NCBI GenBank assembly: GCA_049421205.1
Contig: JBMSMQ010000011.1
Span: forward strand, 1 to 29,464
Source: JAFMIT01 sp049421205
GTDB lineage: Bacteria; Actinomycetota; Actinomycetes; S36-B12; UBA5976
Direction: 5' to 3'
Length of the DNA: 29,464 bases
Shown here: positions 1 through 7,754 of the stretch, piece by piece
Numbering within the stretch: position 1 is the first letter of the stretch
How the letters are laid out: every line of letters begins with the position of its first letter
The notes under the pieces: model-generated
Database searches by the model: none
The model's input: the letters and a program-made list of their open reading frames with translations, nothing else
Told to the model about the DNA's origin: nothing
Position numbers and translations under genes: made by a program

Positions 1-106
1 CTGGCAAACCTAATTCTTCACATTTTCGTTTCCGATCTTTCAGTGAAAGATCACTTAGATGAAGAGGTGGCATTGACTTCTTTGGGGTCAGCGAGAGTTC
101 GCTCAC
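1..106 (-). CDS. rlmN: 23S rRNA (adenine-C2) methyltransferase RlmN, 5' end only
   Basis: Only the first 35 codons are inside the window; the gene runs off the left edge. Translating the minus strand from a GTG at 106-104 gives an N-terminus containing PPLHLSDLSLKDRKRKCEEL, which resembles the PPxHLADL...R start of actinobacterial RlmN. RlmN is a radical SAM enzyme that methylates A2503 of 23S rRNA and A37 of some tRNAs; its iron-sulfur cluster motif would lie outside the window. The GTG overlaps the cdsA stop codon (GTGA), and GAGGCAGG just upstream can serve as ribosome binding site, so translation is probably coupled to cdsA. An ATG at codon 12 is an alternative start. rlmN directly after cdsA is the usual actinobacterial order. 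Identification rests on a short N-terminus plus context. Confidence 0.75.
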   Translation of the reverse strand, partial: MSELSLTPKKSMPPLHLSDLSLKDRKRKCEELGLP

Positions 107-930
107 AAAATACCTGCCTCAAAAACTACAATAAACATAAACCACACTATTGGTGCATTGAAGAGAAGCGCATCGATTCGGTCTAGTACTCCACCGTGTC
201 CTGGAATCGCATCCGAGGCATCCTTCACTCCGCGTTCTCGCTTCAACGCACTTTCAAACAAATCACCAACGACACCGAAGAGCACCGCAGTGGCTGCAAG
301 TAATGCACTTTGCCATAGTACGAGGGAAATAAGTTGTGGAATGACTGCTACTGCTATAAGAGCGGTCAAAACGATTGAGCCGAATAGACCTTCAATAGTT
401 TTCTTTGGACTGAGTGTCTTGAAAAGTGGTCGTTTACCGAAAAGAATCCCAGCAAAATATCCACCTGTATCGACCGCACTATTGAGTAACGCTAAAGAGA
501 ACACGAGTTGAAATCCATTGTCATATCTCGCTAAGTCCACCATAAAGCTCAAAAGAACTGCGATATATAGAATCGAAAGAAGTAGTGTGCCTAACTTGTG
601 TGAGAAGTTTTCGTAACCGCTCCTCAAGATCAGAAGTACACCAAGAAAAACAACTGGAAATACGAGCGGCAATGTTTGTGAAATATCTCCCGCATACGTG
701 AGCAGAGGAAACAGTATCGACGTCAGGTATAAGAGATATTGAATAGATATATCGCTTATATCGAGCAAAGGAAACATCTCACGCATCGCAAAATACGCTA
801 CGAGTGCAACGAGGAAAGCAAAAACCCACCGATCAAACCAGAGTGAAGTAATTAGGGTGAGAGCCAATCCGAGCGACACCGCCGTTGCAAGCGGAAGATT
901 ACGCCCAGTTTTGATTTCCTTATGATTCAT
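103..930 (-). CDS. cdsA: Phosphatidate cytidylyltransferase (CDP-diglyceride synthase)
   Basis: This integral membrane enzyme makes CDP-diacylglycerol from phosphatidic acid and CTP, the branch point for phosphatidylglycerol, cardiolipin and phosphatidylinositol. The 275-residue product has about eight hydrophobic segments. Near the C-terminus it carries the full family signature: a SALKR stretch, then KDASDAIPGHGGVLDRID, with the expected K-D, H-G-G and D-R-x-D residues. Length is normal for the family. The ATG overlaps the frr stop by one base (TAATG) and the stop overlaps the probable rlmN start, so it is cotranscribed with pyrH and frr, as in most Actinobacteria. Nothing unusual is seen. 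Confidence 0.96.
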   Translation of the reverse strand: MNHKEIKTGRNLPLATAVSLGLALTLITSLWFDRWVFAFLVALVAYFAMREMFPLLDISDISIQYLLYLTSILFPLLTYAGDISQTLPLVFPVVFLGVLLILRSGYENFSHKLGTLLLSILYIAVLLSFMVDLARYDNGFQLVFSLALLNSAVDTGGYFAGILFGKRPLFKTLSPKKTIEGLFGSIVLTALIAVAVIPQLISLVLWQSALLAATAVLFGVVGDLFESALKRERGVKDASDAIPGHGGVLDRIDALLFNAPIVWFMFIVVFEAGIL

Positions 931-1487
931 TAGACTTCAAGTAATTCTGTTTCTTTGTGTTTCAATAAATCATCAATTACTGAAATATGTTTTGAAGTTA
1001 AATCATCGAGCGCTTTTTCTGCCCGACGCACATCATCTTCCCCGACATCGCCGTCTTTTTGAAGTTTATCGAGTGCGTCTTTTGCATGTCTGCGAATATT
1101 TCGAATGGAGACCCGTGAATCTTCAGCTTTTGACTTTGCCAACTTTATGTATTCGCGTCGACGCTCTTCTGTCAATTGTGGTAAACCCACCCGAATCACG
1201 TTGCCATCAGTTGCTGGATTAACACCTAGATCGGAATCACGAATTGCCTTTTCAATGGCACCTAATGCGCTTTTATCAAAGGGGGAAACCACAATCATTC
1301 TGGCATCAGGAGCTTGAAACGAGGCTAGTTGCTGAATTGGAGTAGGCGTTCCGTAATACTCAACTGTGATTTTGTTGAACATCGCAGGATTCGCTCTTCC
1401 GGTTCTGATTCCCATGAAATCTTCTTTCGCAACTTCTATTGCCTTGTCCATTTTCTCTTCTGCCTCAAGCAAAATTTCATCAATCAT
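930..1487 (-). CDS. frr: Ribosome recycling factor
   Basis: RRF works with EF-G to split post-termination ribosomes so that subunits can be reused. The 185-residue length is exactly typical. Landmarks include FMGIRTGRANPAMFNKITVEYYG near the N-terminus (shown here only as a landmark: the RTGRA and YYG elements), the mid-protein segment around DKSALGAIEKAI, and LTEERRREYIKLAK. The C-terminal half is the charged helical bundle expected of domain I. The start ATG overlaps the pyrH stop by four bases (ATGA), so expression is probably coupled to UMP kinase. pyrH-frr-cdsA is a widely conserved order. Confidence 0.97.
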   Translation of the reverse strand: MIDEILLEAEEKMDKAIEVAKEDFMGIRTGRANPAMFNKITVEYYGTPTPIQQLASFQAPDARMIVVSPFDKSALGAIEKAIRDSDLGVNPATDGNVIRVGLPQLTEERRREYIKLAKSKAEDSRVSIRNIRRHAKDALDKLQKDGDVGEDDVRRAEKALDDLTSKHISVIDDLLKHKETELLEV

Positions 1488-2233
1488 GACTTCTCCTTAG
1501 AAATAAAGGTTCCAATCTTTGCTCCCTGAGCAGCTTTAGAAATGTTTCCGGGTTCAAGCAGATTGAAAACATGAATCGGCAAGTTGTTATCGCGACACAA
1601 GCTAATTGCTGTTGCATCTGCGACTTTGAGGTTTTTCTGTAAAACTTCACTATAACTAATTTGATCAAATTTTTGGGCATCCGGATTTATTTTTGGATCA
1701 CTGTCATACACGCCATCTACACCTTTAGCCATCAGTACGACTTCAGCATCAATCTCGAGTGCTCGTTGTGCTGCACAGGTGTCTGTCGAAAAGTATGGCT
1801 GTCCGAGCCCTGCACCAAACACTACGGCTCGACCTTTTTCGAGATGTCGAATAGCGCGAAGAGGAATATATGGTTCAGCAACTTGACCCATCGCGATTGC
1901 TGTCTGTACCCGCGTTGGGCAACCTGCTTTTTCGAGAAAATCTTGTAGGGCAAGGCAATTCATTACCGTGCCGAGCATTCCCATGTAGTCCGCTCGCGCT
2001 CGATCCATACCCCGCTCAGATAATTCTGCGCCACGAAAATAATTGCCACCACCGATTACGACAGCGACTTGCACACCTCGTGCGACAACTTCAGCAATTT
2101 CAGCAGCAATTGAAGAGACCACATCTGGATCAACACCTAATGCACCTTCACCAGCAAACGCTTCTCCTGAAAGTTTCAGAAGTACCCGTTTCCACCCACC
2201 AGATGGAACTCCCGGCCACTGTTCTGCACTCAT
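1484..2233 (-). CDS. pyrH: Uridylate kinase (UMP kinase)
   Basis: PyrH phosphorylates UMP to UDP in pyrimidine nucleotide synthesis and belongs to the amino-acid-kinase fold family. Visible motifs are KRVLLKLSGEAFAG near the N-terminus, VVIGGGNYFRG, the GMDRARADYMGMLGTVMN segment, and the nucleotide-binding stretch VLMAKGVDGVYDSDP. I place the start at the ATG at 2233 (249 residues, beginning MSAEQWPG). GAGGAG sits seven bases before it, whereas an upstream in-frame TTG lies on top of that site. The gene is separated from tsf by a strong hairpin, so pyrH-frr-cdsA-rlmN probably has its own promoter or relies on read-through. The 3' end overlaps frr by four bases. Confidence 0.96.
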   Translation of the reverse strand: MSAEQWPGVPSGGWKRVLLKLSGEAFAGEGALGVDPDVVSSIAAEIAEVVARGVQVAVVIGGGNYFRGAELSERGMDRARADYMGMLGTVMNCLALQDFLEKAGCPTRVQTAIAMGQVAEPYIPLRAIRHLEKGRAVVFGAGLGQPYFSTDTCAAQRALEIDAEVVLMAKGVDGVYDSDPKINPDAQKFDQISYSEVLQKNLKVADATAISLCRDNNLPIHVFNLLEPGNISKAAQGAKIGTFISKEKS

Positions 2234-2278
2234 TCGATTTCTCCTCAAGCCAAGTCTGCCACTTTATAAGCACCTAGT

Positions 2279-2308
2279 AAAAGAGGCGGTGATACCACCG
2301 CCTCTTTT
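2279..2308 (-). terminator. Intrinsic terminator after rpsB-tsf
   Basis: A perfect 13-bp inverted repeat (AAAAGAGGCGGTG, loop ATAC, then its complement) lies 7 bases past the tsf stop. On the minus strand the GC-rich stem ends in a TTTT run, which is the form of a rho-independent terminator. Because the A/T ends are symmetrical the element could act in either direction, but only minus-strand genes flank it. It should separate rpsB-tsf from pyrH-frr-cdsA, giving high ribosomal-protein and EF-Ts output with lower downstream expression. Confidence 0.9.
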
Positions 2309-2314
2309 CACGCA

Positions 2315-3124
2315 TTATTGCGCCGAGTCAAATCTCGCGAAACGCGAAATTGTTGTACTCGCTTCGTCAAGCACCTGCTGCACTGATTTCTTTGAATCTT
2401 GCACTGAAGGTTGCATGACCAGCACAACTTCTTTCAAGAAACCTTGCACTCGCCCTTCAACTATTTTTGGAAGCGCAGCCTCAGGTTTCCCTTCTTCTTT
2501 TGCTGTGGCTTCGGCAATACGCTTTTCAGATTCGATGATATCTGACGGCACCTCATCTGAGTTCACATAAAGTGGTCGCATAGCTGCAATCTGCATAGCA
2601 ATTGCACGTGCAGTTTCTGCATTGCCGGAAAATTCAACCAAGACTCCGACTTGTGGAGGTAAATCCTCACTTCGCTTGTGTAGATACACAGCAACATCAC
2701 CGCTGAACTGTGCTACTTTGCCAAGTTCCAACTTTTCACCGATAACAGCAGAAAGTGATTCGATTTCCTCGGCAACACTTTTGTCACCTAGTGACAATGA
2801 AAGTGCACTTTCAAGATTGTTCGCAGAACCGGCATCGACGGCTGCAGCAATCTTTTGTGCGAGTTTCTGAAAATCATCATTCTTAGCAACGAAATCAGTC
2901 TCACACAGAAGGGAAATCAAGGCATTGCCGGAACTTGCAACAAGACCGTTACTCGTGCTTCGTTCCGCTCCACGTTTGGCAGCCTTTGCTGCGCCACTGA
3001 TTCTCAGTGCCTCTACGGCTTTGTCGAAATCGCCACCCGTCTCTTCAAGGGCTTTTTTACATTCCATCATTCCTGCGCCTGTTAATTCGCGCAGGTTTTT
3101 AACATCAGTTGCACTAATCGCCAC
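2315..3124 (-). CDS. tsf: Translation elongation factor Ts
   Basis: EF-Ts recycles EF-Tu by promoting GDP release. The 269-residue protein starts with the UBA-like domain (TDVKNLRELTGAGMMECKKA, then ALEETGGDFDKAVE). It has the dimerisation/core landmark LCETDFVAKNDDF, which is close to the family consensus. The ATG lies seven bases after the rpsB stop, so the two genes form the classic rpsB-tsf operon. A strong terminator follows the stop codon. The protein is in the usual size range for Actinobacteria and nothing is missing. Confidence 0.97.
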   Translation of the reverse strand: MAISATDVKNLRELTGAGMMECKKALEETGGDFDKAVEALRISGAAKAAKRGAERSTSNGLVASSGNALISLLCETDFVAKNDDFQKLAQKIAAAVDAGSANNLESALSLSLGDKSVAEEIESLSAVIGEKLELGKVAQFSGDVAVYLHKRSEDLPPQVGVLVEFSGNAETARAIAMQIAAMRPLYVNSDEVPSDIIESEKRIAEATAKEEGKPEAALPKIVEGRVQGFLKEVVLVMQPSVQDSKKSVQQVLDEASTTISRFARFDSAQ

Positions 3125-3131
3125 GATTGAC

Positions 3132-3860
3132 CTACTCGCTCACGACGTTTGAGGCGTCGTCTTTCTTAGCACCGCGGGACTTCAATCCTTCAACGACTGC
3201 GTCAGCAACAACTCGAGTCAACAAATCAACTGCTCGGATAGCATCATCGTTTCCTGGAATTGGGAAGTCAACTTCATCAGGATCACAGTTGGTGTCAAGA
3301 ATCGCAATCACTGGAATTCCAAGTTTGCGAGCTTCTTTTACAGCAATGTGCTCTTTGTTGGTATCAACAACCCAAATTGCACTCGGAGTTTTCGTCATAT
3401 CAGCGATACCACCAAGCATTTTTCGCAACTTGTCTCGTTCACGACGAAGTAAAAGTAATTCTTTCTTGGTAAGCCCGGATTCAGTCGAATCGTCAAGGTT
3501 TCGACTTTCCAATTCTCGCAGACGCGTTACACGCTTAGTTACTGTACCAAAGTTTGTCAGCATTCCACCGAGCCAGCGATGACTGACATAAGGCATTCCG
3601 ACACGCTTTGCATGAGTTGAGATTGCCTCTTGTGCCTGCTTCTTCGTGCCAACAAACAAGATTGTGCCACCTTGGGCAACAACATTTTGTACATATTCAA
3701 ATGCTTTATCGATGTATCCAAGCGATTGGTGTAAATCAATCACGTAAATACCTGAACGTTCGGTCAGAATAAAGCGCTTCATCTTTGGATTCCAGCGCCT
3801 GGTTTGATGTCCGAAGTGAACTCCACTATCCAACATCTGGCGCATAGTGATGACAGCCAT
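3132..3860 (-). CDS. rpsB: 30S ribosomal protein S2
   Basis: uS2 binds late in assembly of the small subunit at the head-body junction and is needed for S1 docking where S1 is present. I place the start at the ATG at 3860, giving 242 residues beginning MAVITMRQMLDSGVHFGHQT, the standard actinobacterial N-terminus. AAAGGA lies just before it. The reading frame stays open for 14 more codons upstream, but those lie in the leader. Core motifs are RRWNPKMKRFI, the ILFVGTKKQAQEAI stretch, RWLGGMLTNF and the IPVIAILDTNCDPD segment. The C-terminus is a short charged tail. A long structured leader suggests RNA-level control. Confidence 0.97.
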   Translation of the reverse strand: MAVITMRQMLDSGVHFGHQTRRWNPKMKRFILTERSGIYVIDLHQSLGYIDKAFEYVQNVVAQGGTILFVGTKKQAQEAISTHAKRVGMPYVSHRWLGGMLTNFGTVTKRVTRLRELESRNLDDSTESGLTKKELLLLRRERDKLRKMLGGIADMTKTPSAIWVVDTNKEHIAVKEARKLGIPVIAILDTNCDPDEVDFPIPGNDDAIRAVDLLTRVVADAVVEGLKSRGAKKDDASNVVSE

Positions 3861-4011
3861 AATTTCCTTTCGTGGCGAAATTTCGCCGTTGGTTTTTGTC
3901 ACAGAGTGACCCTGGTATCTCCCGAGCTCACCGTCTAGGACGGACCACGAGTTCTCGGCTGAGGAGGTCTCAGAAATGAGATACGCGAATTAGCAGCCAG
4001 CAGGCTGGTGC
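3861..4011 (-). promoter_or_regulatory. Structured 5' leader of rpsB (candidate autoregulatory RNA)
   Basis: About 150 bases separate the predicted start of transcription from the rpsB ATG, and the region holds several nested helices. These are CAGCC/GGCTG with a 4-base loop (3994-4007); an outer stem GTATCTC/GAGATAC (3915-3921 with 3978-3984); within it CCGAG/CTCGG (3922-3926 with 3954-3958), CTC/GAG (3927-3929 with 3949-3951) and CCGTC/GACGG with a 3-base loop (3931-3943). A competing hairpin TCTCA/TGAGA (3968-3972 with 3977-3981) shares bases with the outer stem, so the two cannot form together. Leaders bound by S2 that repress rpsB-tsf are known in Proteobacteria; whether this is an equivalent is inference. 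The pairings are read by eye, not computed. Confidence 0.5.
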
Positions 4012-4017
4012 GGGCGA

Positions 4018-4047
4018 AGTCTAGGGAAATGACTCGGTTTTGGGTAA
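4018..4047 (-). promoter_or_regulatory. Putative rpsB-tsf promoter
   Basis: On the minus strand TTACCC (4047-4042) and TAGACT (4023-4018) are separated by 18 bases, a moderate match to the main sigma factor -35 and -10 consensus (the -10 fits the actinobacterial TAnnnT form). It would start transcription near 4011 and make a leader of about 150 bases. No alternative promoter closer to rpsB looks better. Moderate to low certainty. Confidence 0.35.
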
Positions 4048-4098
4048 TTCACCTAGTCCCTCTGCACAGTACACAGAGTCTTTCCGCTTTGGCTGAGC

Positions 4099-4617
4099 GT
4101 GAGATGGATGCTGGATTCTGTGAAATTACTTGCAGTACTGACTCTGGCAACCGCCTTATCTATGTTCGGCCACCCCCCTGAAATTCGACCACATGTGGTG
4201 ATAAGCCAACCCAAAACCATTGTTCCGGTGAAAGGGCGTTGGTTACGACTACCGGTCATCCCCGATCCCAACTGGAAACCAGGGCACCGCGGACTTGATA
4301 TCCAAGCTCATTCTGAGCAAATGGTGTTCGCACCACGATCTGGAACTATCAAGTTTGCAGATTACTTTGATGGAATCGGAAGTGTTTCAATCCAAACATT
4401 CGATGGGTATCGACACATCGTGACATTCGTTGAACCAACCGTTGAGGCGCAGCAAAAAGTTCGAACTGGAGAACAAATCGGATGGGTATCAGAAGGGGGA
4501 CATTGCATTCGTACATGCGTTCATTGGGCTGTGAAACACAATGGCGTCTATATAGATCCACGTTGGTTACTTCCTTCAATGCTCGTACGCATTAAGCCCG
4601 CGGGTGCGCTTGGTTAA
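4099..4617 (+). CDS. Secreted or membrane-anchored M23 (LytM-type) peptidase
   Basis: The M23 family are zinc metallopeptidases that cut peptidoglycan cross-links or, when degenerate, act as activators of amidases. Residues 1-24 form a basic start plus hydrophobic stretch, a signal peptide or anchor without an obvious AxA cleavage site. The M23 domain follows. GHRGLDIQA gives zinc ligands H63 and D67, and TCVHWAV near residue 142 supplies the final histidine. The first position of the usual HxH is C140, with C136 four residues earlier, suggesting a disulfide; I recall CxHW forms in other actinobacterial members. GTG at 4099 gives 172 residues; ATG at 4108 is a possible shorter start. Such a gene beside rpsB is common in Actinobacteria. 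The 3' end overlaps xerC by 26 bases, tail to tail. Confidence 0.85.
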   Translation: MRWMLDSVKLLAVLTLATALSMFGHPPEIRPHVVISQPKTIVPVKGRWLRLPVIPDPNWKPGHRGLDIQAHSEQMVFAPRSGTIKFADYFDGIGSVSIQTFDGYRHIVTFVEPTVEAQQKVRTGEQIGWVSEGGHCIRTCVHWAVKHNGVYIDPRWLLPSMLVRIKPAGALG

Positions 4618-5479
4618 ATACATCGTGTAATCGCTTGACTGTAACATGAGTATAAATCTGGGTAGTTGATAAATTAGCGTGGCCAAGAATTTCTTGCAAT
4701 GTCCGTAAGTCTGCACCACTTTCCATCATATGAGTAGCAGCGCTATGTCTGATTGCGTGAGGTCCGAGCTTTTCAATTTCATCAAGCGCTTCAATTGTTT
4801 GGTAAACAACTTCTCTTACAACACGTGGATCAATTCTCTTGCCCCGTGCGCCCAGAAAAAGTGCGGATTGATGTTCTGAACCTTTAATTGAACTTCGGAC
4901 TGCCAGCCATTTCTCAAGTGCTTCTTTGCACGGGATTCCAAAGGGGACTATTCGTTCCTTATTTCCTTTACCCAATACTTTAACGCTGAGGTCTTCAAAA
5001 CTAATATCGGCTATATCCAAGCCACATAATTCGCTGACTCGAATGGCCGAGGCATAGAGGAGTTCCAGTATTGCAAGATCACGAACTTCTAAGACCTCAT
5101 CAGTATCTTGCTGAAGTATTTGTGATACCTGTTTTTGTGATAGAAACTTTGGTAAAGGCTGAGGTTTTTTGGGCGTCTTGAGCGCAGATGCGGGATTCGA
5201 CGATATAAGTCCGGTGCGCTTAGCCCATTTGAAAAAAGCTCGAACTGATGCAATTCGTCTGCCAATAGTTGACGGTGCGTGATTGAGATAGTCACTTGCG
5301 AGCCATTCCCTAATGAGATGCTGATCTATCTCGTCAATCTCAGACGTTATTGCACTTGCATAATTACAAAGACTCTGAACGTCGCCTACATACGCCTTAA
5401 CTGTTTGCGGACTTTTTCGTTCCGTGAGCGCAAGGAATTCAGAGAATTTCTTAATGTGGTTTTCAAATGCTTGGCTCAC
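4592..5479 (-). CDS. xerC: Tyrosine recombinase XerC-type
   Basis: Xer recombinases resolve chromosome dimers at dif sites near the terminus. The 295-residue form starts from GTG at 5479, which fits the usual N-terminus (a few residues before FENHIKKFSEFL) and overlaps dprA by 17 bases; an ATG further upstream at 5527 would add 16 residues that do not look conserved. Residues 1-90 form the SAM-like core-binding domain. The catalytic domain has the complete set: R147 (ASAIRVSELCG), K171 (GKGNKERIVPF), H241 and R244 (HAIRHS), H267 (LGHANLS) and the nucleophile Y276 (IYTHV). The position next to dprA and rpsB fits XerC rather than an integrase, though XerC and XerD cannot be firmly told apart here. 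Confidence 0.92.
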   Translation of the reverse strand: MSQAFENHIKKFSEFLALTERKSPQTVKAYVGDVQSLCNYASAITSEIDEIDQHLIREWLASDYLNHAPSTIGRRIASVRAFFKWAKRTGLISSNPASALKTPKKPQPLPKFLSQKQVSQILQQDTDEVLEVRDLAILELLYASAIRVSELCGLDIADISFEDLSVKVLGKGNKERIVPFGIPCKEALEKWLAVRSSIKGSEHQSALFLGARGKRIDPRVVREVVYQTIEALDEIEKLGPHAIRHSAATHMMESGADLRTLQEILGHANLSTTQIYTHVTVKRLHDVFNQAHPRA

Positions 5480-6338
5480 AGGTGAATTGTGCCTGAATTC
5501 TCTGACTTTCAAGTGTAGGCAACACAATCCTTACAATATCCTCTGCAGAGGTGACGAGTGCTGCACCATCCCGAATCAACGAGTGACAGCCAACTGATGC
5601 GGATGAATGAATTGAGCCAGGAACTGCACATACTTCGATACCAATGGTGTTCGCATATGTCACACAGGACATCGCCCCACTTCGTTCGCTTGCCTCAACG
5701 ACTACGAGTGCTTCCGACATTCCAACGATGAGACGATTTCGCGTCAGAAACCAATTGGGCCGAGCTCTTCGCCAAGGGGCAACCTCACTCATGAGTAATC
5801 CTTGATTCTCAATTCTCTGAAGCATTCTGGTATTGGTTCTTGGGTAAAAGTGTGTAAGCCCTCCTGCGAGAATTGCAATAGTTTTTCCGTTTGTAAGCAT
5901 TGCACCTTGATGTGCTGCCCGTTCAATTCCTATTGCACCACCTGCTATCACGTTTATAGTTGTTGCTGAAATTTTCGAGGCTAATTTTCTTGCAACCTCA
6001 ACACCATACCGACTGCAGAATCTCGTTCCTGTGAACGCTATAGAAATCCTTTGCGTCAATCTCACTTCTCCGCTTAACCAGAGTCCAATCGGTTCACACC
6101 TGCCAAGCCGCGCCAACTGTTTTGGCCACAGTACCGAAGCGGGGGTAATCCAGGTGTAGCAATTCAATGCAAGATCAAGCATCGATTGGACATTTTTCTC
6201 TCTCGATTGAACCTTCGATTTATAGAATTGATGTTTGACAATTTCTGATGGAAGATAATCTTTTAGCAATACCTGCAGTAGGTGTTCATTTGGTTCAAAG
6301 ACAGCACTAAGCAATGCCCGAGCCGTGAAGTCGTCCAT
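5463..6338 (-). CDS. dprA: DNA-processing protein DprA (Smf)
   Basis: DprA binds incoming single-stranded DNA and loads RecA during natural transformation; it is also kept in many non-competent bacteria. The 291-residue protein has the Rossmann-like core: IAFTGTRFCSRYG, VIAGGAIGIERAAHQGA, TIAILAGGLTHFYP, then TRNRLIVGMSEALVVVEA and VCAVPGSIHSSASVGC. The family form SGGAxGID is AGGAIGIE here, a conservative change. The N-terminal 80 residues are poorly conserved. The common actinobacterial neighbours yifB/comM and yraN, usually between rnhB and dprA, are absent; only 43 bases separate the two genes. A weak ribosome site precedes the ATG. Confidence 0.92.
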   Translation of the reverse strand: MDDFTARALLSAVFEPNEHLLQVLLKDYLPSEIVKHQFYKSKVQSREKNVQSMLDLALNCYTWITPASVLWPKQLARLGRCEPIGLWLSGEVRLTQRISIAFTGTRFCSRYGVEVARKLASKISATTINVIAGGAIGIERAAHQGAMLTNGKTIAILAGGLTHFYPRTNTRMLQRIENQGLLMSEVAPWRRARPNWFLTRNRLIVGMSEALVVVEASERSGAMSCVTYANTIGIEVCAVPGSIHSSASVGCHSLIRDGAALVTSAEDIVRIVLPTLESQRIQAQFTCEPSI

Positions 6339-6381
6339 CTGCTCACATTTGCAGATTCTTGAAGTAGCAACCTCTAAGTAA

Positions 6382-7020
6382 TTATTCTGTGGATAAGTGC
6401 CACGATTTTCTGTGTTGGCTTGTTAAGCCAAGCGATGCGATAGCCTGTTTATGTTGTGGAGTCCCGTATCCAACATTCATCGCGAAACCATATCCTGGAA
6501 ATTCTTTTTCGATACTCATCATGTATGCATCGCGATAGTTTTTTGCAATCACACTTGCTGCAGCGACGCTTGCCGCTTCTGTATCAGCTTTAACGCGAGT
6601 AGTGACTGCTGGAGTGTGAGACAAAGGAGAGAAAAGATCTTTTGAAAACGCGGAGATCCAGTCATGTTTGCCGTCGAGAATAACTGCTTCAATTTCGATA
6701 TCAATTTTCTCGATACCACGAACGTAAGCCATAAAAAGGGCTCGAGATAAGCCCCACTCATCTATCTCTTCGGCACTAGATTCACCAGTAGCGGTCCCCA
6801 TTGCCCACTCTTCGATAGGTGTTTGAAGTGCTTCTCTCACACTTGGTTTTAAAAGTTTACTGTCGTTCAATCCGCGAGGAGGTTTCTTCGTTTCTCGTCC
6901 CACGACACAAATCCCTACTACTACGGGACCTGCAAATGCACCTCTACCAACTTCATCGACTCCAGCAACGAAGGAATAGGTTTTGAGAATTTCATGTTCA
7001 ATCTTCAAATGTACAGACAT
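6382..7020 (-). CDS. rnhB: Ribonuclease HII
   Basis: RNase HII cuts RNA in RNA/DNA hybrids and starts removal of single ribonucleotides from DNA. The 212-residue protein shows the expected DEDD active site: D22-E23 in FVAGVDEVGRGAFAGP, a third aspartate in AVILDGKHDW, and a fourth in VKADTEAASVAAASVIAK. The C-terminal part GYGFAMNVGYGTPQH is also family-typical. The ATG overlaps the lepB stop by one base (TAATG), indicating cotranscription with the signal peptidase genes, as in many Actinobacteria. Confidence 0.96.
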   Translation of the reverse strand: MSVHLKIEHEILKTYSFVAGVDEVGRGAFAGPVVVGICVVGRETKKPPRGLNDSKLLKPSVREALQTPIEEWAMGTATGESSAEEIDEWGLSRALFMAYVRGIEKIDIEIEAVILDGKHDWISAFSKDLFSPLSHTPAVTTRVKADTEAASVAAASVIAKNYRDAYMMSIEKEFPGYGFAMNVGYGTPQHKQAIASLGLTSQHRKSWHLSTE

Positions 7021-7754
7021 TAGTCACCAAGAATGGCAAAAATGGTAGGCGCAATCATCGTGGAAAACCTGTCAAGCGGCCAGACCCGCATCACCACTTG
7101 TCCCACTACATTATCAATTGGAATTGTCCCAGAGAACTCAGTCAAATGAAACCTAGAGTCACTTGATGATCCGCGATTATCTCCCATCACAAATAGGCGA
7201 CCATCAGGAACCGTAATGTCGAATACAACCTGATTCGTGTCTCCGTTAACAAACTCTTTCTCATTGATTTCAATGCCATTCACAGTTATCCTGCCGCTAT
7301 CTGAGCAACACTGAATTCTGTCTCCAGGTACACCAATGACTCGCTTTACTAAATCAGAACCAGAATTTGCGGGAAGTAATCCAACGAACGTGAAAATCTC
7401 TGTTATTTTTCCTCTGATTCCACCTTGTTTTGAAGGTCGATCAAGCCATCCTCCTGGGTCTGTAAAAACTATGACATCACCGCGATTGATATCACCAAAG
7501 GTATAACTCAGCTTTGAAACAAGAATGCGATCATTGAGTTGTAATGTTTGCATCATAGATTCAGACGGCACATAAAACGCTTGAAAAAAGAAAGTTCTCA
7601 AAAGTACAGAAAGTGCAATAGCTAGTACAACAACAAAAAGTGTCTCGCGAAGCCAGTGGAGAATTCGATAAGCGATTGAGGGCTTTTTACTTGCCTCACT
7701 TTCAGCAACTTCATCCTGACTTGGTGAGTCTGTTAGTTCCTCCACAGTGCCCAC
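7020..7754 (-). CDS. lepB: Type I signal peptidase (longer paralogue)
   Basis: Signal peptidase I removes signal peptides from exported proteins at the outer face of the membrane. The 244-residue protein has a cytoplasmic N-terminus of about 35 acidic or polar residues, one membrane segment (about 37-57), then the catalytic domain. The serine is S66 in PSESMMQTL and the lysine is K137 in LVKRVIGVPGD; box E is MGDNRGSSSDSR. The start is taken as GTG at 7754, overlapping the upstream lepB paralogue by 22 bases; a second GTG three codons later is possible. A hydrophobic C-terminal end could be a second membrane contact. Tandem signal peptidases are known in Actinobacteria such as Streptomyces. 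Confidence 0.93.
   Translation of the reverse strand: MGTVEELTDSPSQDEVAESEASKKPSIAYRILHWLRETLFVVVLAIALSVLLRTFFFQAFYVPSESMMQTLQLNDRILVSKLSYTFGDINRGDVIVFTDPGGWLDRPSKQGGIRGKITEIFTFVGLLPANSGSDLVKRVIGVPGDRIQCCSDSGRITVNGIEINEKEFVNGDTNQVVFDITVPDGRLFVMGDNRGSSSDSRFHLTEFSGTIPIDNVVGQVVMRVWPLDRFSTMIAPTIFAILGD

Noticed and set aside
158..511. Open frame on the plus strand opposite cdsA
   Set aside because: It is antisense to a clear family member, has no membrane or domain pattern of its own and no ribosome site.
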